Assembly: GCA_019096065.1 (NCBI GenBank)
Contig: JAGUCH010000002.1
Span: 8,196,501-8,260,500 of the forward strand
Source: Paracyclopina nana
Lineage: Eukaryota > Arthropoda > Copepoda > Cyclopoida > Cyclopettidae
Direction: 5' to 3'
Length of the DNA: 64,000 bases
Shown here: piece after piece, positions 10,186 to 19,293 of the stretch
How positions within the stretch are numbered: the stretch's first letter is position 1
Layout of the letters: every line of letters begins with the position of its first letter
Translations under genes and position numbers: made by a program
The notes under the pieces: generated by a model
Told to the model about the DNA's origin: nothing
The model's database searches: none
What the model saw: the letters and a program-made list of their open reading frames with translations, nothing else

Positions 10186-11109
10186 TCATTGCTTCGGCTT
10201 ATAAAACACTACGTCATGATAGGTGTGATAAGTCCGCGATATGCAAAACTTTTTGGCCATGCAACCATTCGCGTTGTATGCTATCAGGCGAAAACCGTAC
10301 TTTTCTTGCAAGATCTTAAAGGACTCTAAAGAGGCGTTCAAGTGCCGCATAATTGCTTTCTTGTTCAGATTACTGGAGCCGGTATGCATTTCTATGCCCA
10401 TCTGCCGAACCGTGCTAAATATCTCCGACTCTATCATTTGCGGAAGGGCATAAAATTCTGCTCCTTCTATGTCAAGTTTCAGGTAAGATATTTCTTTGCC
10501 TTCGTCACCAAATAGTTTCATGGCATCAGATAGCGTCGTCACGTCCATCATACGTATAGATCCGTCTGGAGCTCCGTTCTTCAATTTGCCAGAGCTCGCT
10601 CCCATTCCCAGTTTTTTAAAGTGCATATTTTCGTGCAATGCGCTCGGCCTCTCAACGTTAGGGTCAAACGCTCTTACGGTGCAGCCGAGCTTCGCCATAG
10701 ATTCTTCAAAGTCCCAATCATCACCGAGACCAAAGGAGTAAATAAGGCACTTGCCACTCGTAACAGCCTCAAAAAGACTGTCCATGCAGACTATTTTCTC
10801 CCCGTCAAGGAATCCACAAGAGCCTAGCCATCGGCCAGCAAATCTTCTAATAACTGTGCAAGCTGTCTGTGAGGTTTGAGCGACTGTCTTGTAGTAGAAA
10901 TCTCGCAATTCATTCATGTCTTCCATGTATTCAAAGTTGGCTAATTCTTTTTGTCGTTTTTCATCTTGCTCTTTTAACAGAGGCAGAGAATTGGACCACT
11001 CGGCAATCTCGTTAATGAGCTCATCGCTATGTTCATTAATACACTCTTGAGTGTAAACGGAAATCACAGATGTAATCACAAAAAAAATATTCGTGAACGC
11101 TACAAGCAT
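10186..11109 (-). CDS. METTL24/FkbM-like methyltransferase-domain protein with N-terminal signal or anchor
   Basis: Intronless frame of 307 codons from the ATG at 11109; the longer frame to 11127 starts with TTG. The N-terminus is a hydrophobic signal/anchor ('MLVAFTNIFFVITSVISVY'), so the protein probably enters the secretory pathway. The rest matches the METTL24-like FkbM fold: 'CLIYSFGLGDDWDFEESMA', 'GCTVRAFDP' and 'ISYLKLDIEGAEF' with the acidic SAM-site residues, then 'QMGIEMH' and a Cys-bearing C-terminus 'DVVFYKP'. Animal members of this group are poorly characterised, so the substrate is unknown. It lies 106 bp downstream of the AUH stop on the same strand. A poly(A) signal (11175-11180) and an acceptor-like AG (11131-11132) lie in between, so it may be the second gene of a two-gene unit. 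Confidence 0.85.
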   Translation of the reverse strand: MLVAFTNIFFVITSVISVYTQECINEHSDELINEIAEWSNSLPLLKEQDEKRQKELANFEYMEDMNELRDFYYKTVAQTSQTACTVIRRFAGRWLGSCGFLDGEKIVCMDSLFEAVTSGKCLIYSFGLGDDWDFEESMAKLGCTVRAFDPNVERPSALHENMHFKKLGMGASSGKLKNGAPDGSIRMMDVTTLSDAMKLFGDEGKEISYLKLDIEGAEFYALPQMIESEIFSTVRQMGIEMHTGSSNLNKKAIMRHLNASLESFKILQEKYGFRLIAYNANGCMAKKFCISRTYHTYHDVVFYKPKQ

Positions 11110-11130
11110 TTTCGCTAGCTGCTTCAAAAC

Positions 11131-11180
11131 CTATTGACAATGGTTACAAAGCACTTTTTGGGGGTTGCAGTGCGTTTATT
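11131..11180 (-). promoter_or_regulatory. Poly(A) signal and acceptor-like site between AUH and the methyltransferase gene
   Basis: On the minus strand, AATAAA at 11180-11175 follows the AUH stop and is itself followed about 43 bp later by AG at 11132-11131, then 21 nt to the next ATG. The pyrimidine tract is weaker than at the other two such junctions, so this is the least certain of the three. Confidence 0.3.
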
Positions 11181-11215
11181 AAGTGCAGTAGCATCTTCAA
11201 CAAAGACAACAATAT

Positions 11216-12404
11216 TTATTCACCCGAGTAGCTAGGTCGTCGCTTTTCCTTAAAGGCTGCTAACCCCTCAAGACGGTCTTTTGTAGGTATAACTTGGGCA
11301 TAGCATGCTTCCTCTATGGCTAATGCAGACCCCATATCGACCTAAAAGAAACAGGGTTCCTTAAACTTTCTTTTTACCAACAGCGGGATGTACCAATTAC
11401 AGCGATATTGTTTCTTTAACTAAGTCGCACATTTTGTTATGAGATGAATGCAATTGTTACCAGCAAATGATGGCTTTAGTTCTACTTACATCCATTCCTT
11501 TATTTATGGCGGTTTTTGCCATTCTGATTCCAACAGGGCCATTAGGGAGAATTTCTTCAGCCAACTGAACTGCCCTTACGTAGGCTGCGTCTCCTTGTTC
11601 GTTTTGAGGGACACAATGGTTAACCAACCCTATCTTGAATCATAATAAAAAATTTCTATGCTTAATCAAGTGAACAAGTGGCAACTAGCACATACTTTTG
11701 ATGCTGATAAGCCGTCGAGAACGCGAGATGTGAAAATTAGTTCTTTTGCAACCGCGCTTCCAACAATTCGTGGAAGACGTTGGGTCCCTCCTGCCCCTGG
11801 GATGATTGCGAGTCTCGTTTCTACTAGGCCCATCTTTGCACTGTCTGATGCCACCCTCAAATCACAGGCTAAAGCCATTTCTAGGCCTCCTCCTATCATT
11901 GAAAATATACAATATATTTATGTTCAAGCTGTATCAACTTAATATACCCAACGCATGTCCATCGATTGCAGCAATCACCGGCATAGGAAGATTTTCCAGG
12001 TCACTTATGAGCTTTCTGGCCTTTGCAACAAAAGCACCCACAAGGTTGGCTGGCATTTTAGCCCTCTCCTTTAGGTCTGCCCCTGCACAAAATATCCCAG
12101 GGGTAGTGCTCCTTATGATGACTGTTCGAACAGCCTTGTCGTATTTGACAGCCTCTACAGCATCGCAGAGTTGAGCAACCAAGTTTTTGCTGAATGAATT
12201 CTTAGCTGCCGGCCTGTTAAGGCCAAATACGACAATTCCAGACTGATCTCCATCAAGATAGTCAACCACGAGGTCATCTTTAGGTGCGTCTCTCAATGCT
12301 GACGTTGTTGATAGAGCTCTATTTTTTGTTAGTTGTGGAACACCAACAAAATTCTTCAATTTTGCAACCTTCAGCAATTTGACGGAAAATCCCGAGACGA
12401 TCAT
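11216..12404 (-). CDS. AUH: Methylglutaconyl-CoA hydratase / AU-binding enoyl-CoA hydratase (mitochondrial)
   Basis: Crotonase-fold hydratase of leucine breakdown (3-methylglutaconyl-CoA to HMG-CoA) in the mitochondrial matrix. CDS complement(11216-11341, 11490-11633, 11696-11892, 11948-12404), 307 codons, all introns GT-AG (148, 62, 55 bp). The chosen ATG at 12404 gives a classic presequence ('[19 protein letters not shown]', Ser/Arg-rich after it). Crotonase signatures are in order: '[12 protein letters not shown]' (oxyanion hole), '[15 protein letters not shown]', '[22 protein letters not shown]', and the AUH-type tail '[16 protein letters not shown]'. An in-frame ATG at 12557 would add 51 polar residues ahead of the presequence and is less likely. 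Divergent from PYCR. Confidence 0.94.
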
Positions 12405-12614
12405 TTTCTTCGACCTTTTTAAAATATCGGGAAGTCTTGATGTCAGCTGTTTTTTGTTTACATATTGTGTAAGCTGCTGCTGGTGCTGCCACTTAGCTTC
12501 TTCTTTCAGTGGAGTCTTTCCAGCCTCGACAGCCTCACGTGACAAAGGCATCAGCATTGACGATTTGAGGAGCAATACCAAACTGACTCTGTTTGCTACG
12601 TCATCTCAATCATC
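12405..12614. promoter_or_regulatory. Divergent promoter between AUH (-) and PYCR (+)
   Basis: Only 210 bp separate the two start codons. The interval also keeps an open minus-strand frame that could extend AUH upstream. No clear TATA box is seen. Both flanking genes encode mitochondrial amino-acid enzymes, so co-regulation is plausible but inferred. Confidence 0.4.
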
Positions 12615-13666
12615 ATGAGTGAAGAATCTAAAAACCAGTCAAATTTGCCCGAAGCGCTAGAGCACAAAATAGGTTTTATTGGTGGTGGGCAAATGGCAAT
12701 GGCCCTTGTAAAAGGGTTTTTGTCATCGGGCCTTGTCGCCCCTGCTCAATTGATGGCTTCCGCACCTTCAGACAATAACTTGAAGATATGGAGGGAATTA
12801 AATGTGAAAACAACCCACTCAAATGCTGACGTGATTAAAGAGTGCGATGTCATTTTCATAGCTGTCAAGCCGCACATTTTTCCAAAAGTTATGAGAAGCC
12901 TCAGAGATGCCTGTGGGAGTGTTGACGAGTGTGTATCGAATCTTTAAAGATGATCTCCTTTTTACTGTGTACTTTTTCAGGTTGCTGATTCAGGAATCTA
13001 AACTGTATGTCTCAATAATGGCTGGGATACAAATGGAGACTTTGGCTGGAAATCTTATGACCGTGGTGAATAGACCAAGAGTTATTAGAGCACATCCTAA
13101 TACACCAGCTATGGTTGGAGCCGGTTGTTCAGTTTTCTCTGTTGGCGAAGGTACTAAATTGCGCAGTTGCTAAAAAGGAATTTTCTACATTCGCTTTGAT
13201 TTTTGTAGATGCTACAGAGTCAGATGCAAAAGTGGTCAAGCAGCTTTTTTCTAGTGTGGGACTCTGTGAGGAGGTTCCTGAATCTCAACAAGTACATACA
13301 TGGTTTATATTAGATGCTTCCAGCAATTTTAGAATTTGACGTTTTTTGTAGGACGCATTCACTGGCTTAGCTGGAAGCGGTCCAGCCTACATATTTGCCA
13401 TAATTGAGGCTCTCAGTGATGGTGCAGTCAGAATGGGCCTGCCCAGAGACCTGTCAACTAAATTTGCCGCTCAAATGACTCTAGGTGCTTCCAAGATGGT
13501 TCTAGAGTCAGGGAAGCACCCTGGGCAGTTGAAAGAACAAGTCACTTCGCCTGGTGGAACAACCATCAGAGCATTGCATGTCATGGAAAAAGCTGGCATT
13601 CGTGGCATAATGATGGATGCCGTTCAAGCCTCAGCCGAAAGAGCTACTGAGCTTGGTGCCAAATAA
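12615..13666 (+). CDS. PYCR: Pyrroline-5-carboxylate reductase
   Basis: NAD(P)H-dependent last step of proline synthesis. CDS join(12615-12928, 12981-13150, 13209-13291, 13352-13666), 293 codons, introns 52, 58 and 60 bp. The Rossmann start 'IGFIGGGQMAMAL' is near residue 19. 'VKPHIFPKVM', 'RAHPNTPAMVGAG', 'LSGSGPAY'-type 'LAGSGPAYIF' and the PROSITE-like block 'HPGQLKEQVTSPGGTTIRALHVME' (in part) follow, with the active-site region complete. The N-terminal ~17 residues are polar with no obvious presequence, more like the cytosolic PYCR3 type than mitochondrial PYCR1/2; this is a guess from the N-terminus only. The tail ends 'RATELGAK'. Confidence 0.95.
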
Positions 13667-13871
13667 AAAGAGCAAGCATTTGAATCTGTGATTCAGCTAT
13701 GATGCCATTTATTAGCGTACACAACATCAAGGTTCATGAGACTAAAAATATTGCCGTATTCTCATTGATTTGTGTTACATATTGCCTTAAGCAGCACTTT
13801 CATTAAAAGCAATCCCCTTAATCAACACCAAGTTATAATCTTAACTATAGTCATGAAGGATAGGAAGCCAT

Positions 13872-16236
13872 TTAATCGGCATATTCCTTGAGAAATTTTA
13901 CGTGGAAAGCCTTCATTCTATCGAGCATGCTGACCAACTGGTCCCTTTGTGGCAAAATCGTCGTCCTGAAAAACAAAAGCATGATGTACTAGATTTACTA
14001 AAGAGTAGCGTCCAATAGTGCTCACCTGAAGTGATAGGTGTTTGGTTGTTGGCCAAAACCTGATCCTGGAATGATGCAAATGCCAGTGTTTTCCAACAAC
14101 TGGAATGCATAGAACACGTCTGGGGCCTGTCCAGCATCTTTGGCCTTTGAAATAGCCTTTGCTGGCAAATGCAGCTTGGGGAACGCGTACATTGCTCCTT
14201 GTACTGTATTGCAAGAAAACCCTTCCATAGAATTGAAAGTGTCTGCCACCAGTTTAGCTCGGCTTGCCAAAGAGTCCAAAATAGCAGTCTTTTGAGCCAT
14301 GAAGCTTTCATAGGAAGGCTCTCCGGGCTTTGGTGGATTGACTACTACGTCCATGCAGGCTTGACCAATGACAGTAGGACAAAGCTTTGCTGAAATGCTC
14401 TTGAGAAGCATCGCCTTCACACCAGGATCCAAATTGACCACTTCAGAGTAGCCTCCGCGAATTCCACATTCTCCCATATATCCCTTTGAGCATGACAAGA
14501 AACTAGCCAACTCCATGCTCGAGTAGGGCTCACCCATTTCTTGCATGACCTAGAAGTAGACATTAGCGCTGTAAACAATGCATTGTCCATCAGTAAAAAA
14601 AATGCTACCAACCTTTTTGAAGGAGTGAAATGCGCACCCATCTGCGTACACGTTATCCTGATACACTTCATCAGCAAATACAAAAAGCTTCTTGCTCTCG
14701 GCGAACTTGACAACTGCTTCAATGTTTGCCCTGGACAATACATTTCCAGTGGGATTTCCAGGGTTGATGATGACAATTGCCCTGGGGTTGCAAGTCTTCG
14801 CTGCTTCTGCGTAGGCACGCTCAAGCTCGGGAAGGTCCAGAGACCAATTCTTCTCCTCGTTCAAATAGTAGCCAATCTGGTCTAGGTTGTATTCCGCCAA
14901 AGAAGCAGAATACAGAGGATACTGTGGAATTGGAATCATCACTCCAGGCCTCTTTTCCCCATTTCCACCATCAGGGTTCGTGAGAAGCTTCATAACAGCT
15001 CTAATACCCTCAGATGCTCCAGCGCATAGAATGATATTTTGCCAATCGGCCTTGATACCTCCATCTCGCTTCTCGATGTATTCTGCAACGTGCCTTCTGA
15101 TACATTCAATGCCAGGAGAATCGCTATAAGAACCAACGCTTGCTCCTCGACAACCAGCAAGAATGGTCCTAGCCCTATCTTTAGCGTCTTCTGGGAAGTC
15201 CTGAGACTTGAGGAGATCTGGATACGTCACAAGGGCCAGAACTTGACGCAGAAAAGTGACAGGCTGATTGCCCATTGCATGAGCATCTCCAATGTTGGCT
15301 TTGATGACGCTGTCAAAAGGCTTCTTAACTCCCTAAAAGAGGCATATCCATTGCATAAGAAAAGTGGACATCAAGTTAAACAAAAAGTGAAGCAAATGGG
15401 ACAAAGCATCAGATAATCTGTTGCTTTGACCCTGGGCTAGGACAAGGTGCCAATAAGACTATAATGAACACACAATTACATGCTTAAGCTTTTTTTGAAA
15501 CCGGCTTTGGAAAATCTCCAATAAACAAGCCAGTCACGATATATCTAGTTATGGATACTGCGTGGCAGCACAAACCCGAACTTGTTTTCACCAAATCCAG
15601 TTTCGCTAGCAAGAGCTATCACTAAGCCAACAAAAAATGCCCTTTGATGCATATGCATGACTGAAAAGCCAAAATCGGCTAATATTCATGTTAGACATGC
15701 GTCACTGCATAATAGTTTGCAGCAAGTGTCTTCTCCTCTTGAGAGTACGGCAGCCTAAGATATTACTTTTGGTGTACGTCATTTGGCAGGGTAGATATCA
15801 AAAAATCTGCTGCACAAGCAAGCATGTAAAAAAAGTTCAGTAATGATCAGTATTATGGCTGAAATTGCGACTGAGAAACCACGTGGTGTTCCCAAAAAGG
15901 GTGCTTTCTTCTTTGGCCCTGAATCATGCTAGCGCACAAGGACCCTTGTTAGGCGATAAAGCAAAACGCACTTACGCTCTGAATCTCCTTCTCAATTTCG
16001 GTGGCCCTGATGACGAGCGGTCCCCTGACAGCGTACTCCATGGTTTTGATGCAAGGGTTGAGGTTGTCGAGGTTGACGGTGGGCTGCCATGTCGATGCCA
16101 TTTTCACTGTTTGGCCCCTGAAGGTCCAAGAAGACTGAAGCGACGATGCTGCTGCAGCTGTTGCCGACTTAGAGAGTCCTGTCACGGACAAGTTGCACAG
16201 AACCAAGGGACTCTTTTTCAGCGCGAGCGATGTCAT
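13872..16236 (-). CDS. GPT: Alanine aminotransferase (GPT/ALT), probably with mitochondrial and cytosolic starts
   Basis: PLP-dependent transfer between alanine and 2-oxoglutarate. CDS complement(13872-13965, 14026-14549, 14613-15332, 15976-16236), 532 codons; introns 60, 63 and 643 bp. Family blocks: '[20 protein letters not shown]', '[12 protein letters not shown]', 'FPEDAKDRA', '[13 protein letters not shown]', 'INPGNPTG', '[10 protein letters not shown]' and '[16 protein letters not shown]' carrying the PLP lysine. The end is '[14 protein letters not shown]' joined across the last intron to 'TTILPQR'. The first 45 residues are a likely mitochondrial presequence (basic, Ser/Ala-rich). A second in-frame ATG at 16101 (MASTWQ) begins right where the cytosolic enzyme would. 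The first intron is ten times longer than the others. Confidence 0.95.
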
Positions 16237-16923
16237 TCTACAAGAGCAATTGTTACCTACAAACTCTAACTGTTCTCCAGCGCTAAACAGGCTACCTGCA
16301 GGCCCAACGCGATGATGGCAAACTCTGAAACTCAGCTTTTTTCACGCAAAGTTCGTGGAGTGCTCGCTCTGTAGAAGAAGCAAGAATAATGCCGAGGCCG
16401 AGCTGGGACGCATTATGAAAGGTGACTTTCAAAATGGCAGCGGGAATGCACTGCATTGCTTCTACAGGTCGGGCTAGCTTCTAATACCATGCAATTCCGA
16501 GGTTAAAGTAAGGCTCCGGTTTGCGACGCATTTTGAGCTTACATCACGTAATCTGAATGAACACATAGTCTTTTAAGATCGTGCGCCGTAGCACACCTCA
16601 GCGAAACGCGTTGCACGTATACACCAAGAACAAAATGACTTACGTCATTTTGGCAAATGGAGCCATTTATCCATCAGAAGCAAACCACTTACAGAAAGCT
16701 TTCGCATGTTGCATAAAATTAATTGCGGTTTTTTAAATTGTTCGATGATGCTATGAATAATGGTTTAAAAGAGGGTTGTCTGTGCCTGTCTTCAAATCGC
16801 ACTTAATACGATCGCAAATAAAAGTGTTATTCAAGAATGTTATCATCCCAATCTATGCATCGAGGTAAAAACAGTGCACATTGTGAAAAGCTTCATTAAT
16901 TTGCAAATAGAGGATACGTAGGT
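16237..16923. other. Intergenic region between ALT 5' end and FERRY3 3' end
   Basis: About 690 bp. It holds the ALT promoter (leftward) and the FERRY3 3' UTR (minus-strand poly(A)-like AT-rich stretch near 16.8 kb). Composition is mixed AT-rich. No ORF, repeat or RNA gene is supported. Confidence 0.5.
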
Positions 16924-18201
16924 TCAATTTCTGGCTCTTATGGGGTTGGACGTCCTAAAAATTGTTGGCAAAAGCCCCGCTAGCCTGGCAAATACATCTT
17001 GATCAATATCGCTTGGTAGCAGAAACTGTAAAGTCTTGATTTCAGAGCCGCCCCAAGATGCAACTTCCATCATGAAACCTTTCACACATTTATAGACTAG
17101 CTCTGCTCTCTTGAGGCACCAAGCTATTGTCATCGATTCCTCCATCGAATTTGATAAGAGCAACGGAATGGTTATAGTCGTCACTGAATTCATAGATGCA
17201 ACCTTCAAAACATTTCGCAGCCCCATAATTACAGGGTGTCTTGAGTTAATGTTACCATCATGAACCGAACACGAATCCGAGACCATATGAAAGACGACAT
17301 GAACGTCACTCAAATTAGAGTGCCTTGTGATGTAAAAGTCTCCACACTTCAACCGATCAAGAGGAGGGTTGAAAAACTCTTGTTGAACCGACTCATCTTG
17401 GTGATGTAGCAGACTGCGATTCCTGGTGATGTAATCAAGCCTCCATTCAATAGCTGGCTCAAAGTGGTTTTCTCTGATGGACTCAAGCTGCTGTTCAAAA
17501 CTGGGGAAATGAAATTCAGTTGCAAGATTGCACAGTTTGTTGAACTCCCTAGCCATCTTGGAGTCGTTAAGACTGATTTTGGCATCATCAGTAAGCAAGA
17601 CAAGACCGCTCAAGTTGTTCGAATACATGGCCATAGAGGTCTGCAACCTTTGAGGCAGTGCAACTTCCAAGTCTTCTGGGTATCTGCAAATGTCGGCGAA
17701 GATATCAGATGCCACGAGCCTCAAGTTGTGCATTGCCTTCATTTGAGCTCCTAGAGTGATGGTGAAGCTTTCAGATCGGGCCCCTGACGCCATTGAGGAC
17801 ATGGTGAATGCAGAGTCACTCCTACTCATTGTCCCCATTGATGTGTGAGCATTTGATGCGTCAGAGGTATCGACCGAGGAATCTTCATGCACGGTTTGAA
17901 TCCATTGCCTGAATTCGCGTCTTTGAGTCTCCCTCACATGATTGGACTTTGAGACGCGACACACGCGTTCCCAATCGTTATCAGAAGTGGTTTCAAGCTC
18001 GTCAGATTCGGTGACAGCGCTAGCGTTAGAATGCTCAAGTTGTATCATGGTGGCTGCCAGCGGTGAGTGTGCCAGGGAGTGATAGATGTTTGCAAATACT
18101 TCTTCATTGGTGGCCGCTTCTGGACTGGTGTACTGCAAAACTTCCGACGAGTACATATCCGCCCATTTCTTGACGACAGCTTCATGATCGTCCGAAGGCA
18201 T
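16924..18201 (-). CDS. FERRY3: FERRY complex subunit 3 homologue (C12orf4, DUF2362)
   Basis: In mammals this protein is part of the FERRY complex that links early endosomes (Rab5) to mRNA. Intronless frame of 425 codons, ATG at 18201. The C-terminal third carries the family's strongest blocks: 'SDVHVVFHMV', 'SRHPVIMGLRNVLKVA', 'TITIPLLLS', 'MTIAWCLKRAELVYKCVKGFMMEVASWGG', and the end 'LAGLLPTIFRTSNPI'. Human C12orf4 has about 550 residues; this one is shorter, mainly through a reduced middle. The region at about residues 80-140 is Ser/Thr-rich and probably disordered. Divergent from the STMP1-POP5-NDUFAF5 unit with a 287-bp shared promoter. Confidence 0.9.
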   Translation of the reverse strand: MPSDDHEAVVKKWADMYSSEVLQYTSPEAATNEEVFANIYHSLAHSPLAATMIQLEHSNASAVTESDELETTSDNDWERVCRVSKSNHVRETQRREFRQWIQTVHEDSSVDTSDASNAHTSMGTMSRSDSAFTMSSMASGARSESFTITLGAQMKAMHNLRLVASDIFADICRYPEDLEVALPQRLQTSMAMYSNNLSGLVLLTDDAKISLNDSKMAREFNKLCNLATEFHFPSFEQQLESIRENHFEPAIEWRLDYITRNRSLLHHQDESVQQEFFNPPLDRLKCGDFYITRHSNLSDVHVVFHMVSDSCSVHDGNINSRHPVIMGLRNVLKVASMNSVTTITIPLLLSNSMEESMTIAWCLKRAELVYKCVKGFMMEVASWGGSEIKTLQFLLPSDIDQDVFARLAGLLPTIFRTSNPIRARN

Positions 18202-18488
18202 ATTTACAAGAGAAATTGCTTTATTATTTGCTTCTATCGGGCCTAGCTACAGGCGCTATTAGCTACAATCATTGCTCCTAGACCAAGTATTGATGAAAAC
18301 AGCCAAAAGTTGGCTGATTTGTAACTTAAAATGATCAAACAGTAACTTATTAAGGGAGTTGTTTTGTAAACATTGTTACCCGAAAAACGAAGTTATATTC
18401 GGCTTTTATCATTAGAATTGATTGGCGACAAAAATGAAGCAAGAGAAATAGCTGCGATAACAATTCTTCATCTTGCAAGGAACTCTCA
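18202..18488. promoter_or_regulatory. Divergent promoter between FERRY3 (-) and STMP1-POP5-NDUFAF5 (+)
   Basis: 287 bp between start codons. The plus-strand leader holds a very short upstream ORF (ATG at 18434, six codons with its stop) before the STMP1 ATG. A pyrimidine tract ending in AG at 18478-18479 could be a leader intron or trans-splice acceptor. No TATA box is obvious. Confidence 0.4.
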
Positions 18489-18650
18489 ATGGGTCTCTTC
18501 AATTTTGTGTCTGGATTTGCTGTTGGTGTTTACACCGGGCTTTATTTGTCGAAAAACTACAAAGTGCCTGACGTACCGGGGCCAGAGGAGATTTTGAACC
18601 GAGTGAAGCGACTGGCTGAAGACTACAAAAAGGACAGACCTGACAAGTAG
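18489..18650 (+). CDS. STMP1: Short transmembrane mitochondrial protein 1 (STMP1/mitolamban-like microprotein), 53 aa
   Basis: Micropeptide of 53 codons. STMP1 in vertebrates (47 aa) sits in the inner mitochondrial membrane and is tied to respiratory complex III. The diagnostic pattern is clear: an N-terminal membrane segment with spaced glycines ('FVSGFAVGVYTGLYL'), then 'SKNYKVPDVP', then a charged helix 'EEILNRVKRLAEDYKKD' and a lysine end, matching vertebrate '[21 protein letters not shown]'. The stop at 18648-18650 is separated from the POP5 ATG by just 5 nt (cgacg), so both must be on one mRNA unless a hidden acceptor exists inside this ORF. None with a pyrimidine tract is visible. Too short for most gene finders and easily missed. 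Confidence 0.88.
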   Translation: MGLFNFVSGFAVGVYTGLYLSKNYKVPDVPGPEEILNRVKRLAEDYKKDRPDK

Positions 18651-18655
18651 CGACG

Positions 18656-19223
18656 ATGGTGCGTTTCAAGAAAAGATACTTTGTAGTGCAGTTAGACCGT
18701 GAACAAGACATTTACGACCCGAGCTCAAAAAGTAGCTTGAAAAAACCTCGAGCTCAGCAAGATCCGAGGCCGTTAGAAATTCCTGACGGCCTTCTAGCTG
18801 CTGCTATCAAGGATCTTGTGCAGCAGATTCATGGAGATTTCGGTCGTGCCGCCATTACAACTGGCCTTCGAACAATCTATTGCAACCCTGAGACCCATTT
18901 AGCCATGATACAATGTCGGCACGGTCCCCATAGACTTTTAGCTTCGAGTTTGCCTTTTTTGACTATTTTGAAGGATGAAAAGATTGTCCCCAAGCTCATC
19001 TACACCGGGGCCACTATCAGACACTGCTACAAGGTAAGCTTTCAACGTTGAAATGAAGTCGTTGTCTTGCAAAATAAACTTATGTTTTTATCAGAGAATG
19101 GAAAAGTATCAAAGGAGGCAGCTGGACATAGCTTTGAGAGAGATGAAGGCTCCACCCGAAGAACAAGAAGCACTTCGTGAAAGAATTATGGCAATACGGT
19201 CCATGAACCCTAGCAACTACTAG
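18656..19223 (+). CDS. POP5: Ribonuclease P/MRP subunit POP5
   Basis: Protein subunit of RNase P and RNase MRP (tRNA 5' and rRNA processing, nucleus). CDS join(18656-19033, 19095-19223), 168 codons, one 61-bp intron. It starts with the family hallmark 'MVRFKKRYFVVQL'. The body has 'AIKDLVQQIHGDFGRAAI', 'IQCRHGPHRLLASSLPFLT' and 'YTGATIRHCYK', the last running into exon 2 'RMEKYQRRQLDIAL'. It is downstream of STMP1 in the same transcript with a 5-nt spacer and is followed by NDUFAF5 70 bp after its stop. A poly(A) signal AATAAA is at 19230-19235. Confidence 0.93.
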
Positions 19224-19229
19224 TAGCTC

Positions 19230-19293
19230 AATAAATTCATTCCTTTTGATTCGTTCACTGCTGGCATCGTATGAATGCACTTCTTGATTACAG
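19230..19293 (+). promoter_or_regulatory. Poly(A) signal followed by a 3' splice site directly before the NDUFAF5 ATG
   Basis: AATAAA at 19230-19235 serves POP5. Then a T-rich stretch ends in CAG at 19291-19293 and the NDUFAF5 ATG is the next base. There is no room here for a separate promoter and exon, so trans-splicing or splicing from an upstream leader is suggested. Confidence 0.5.
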
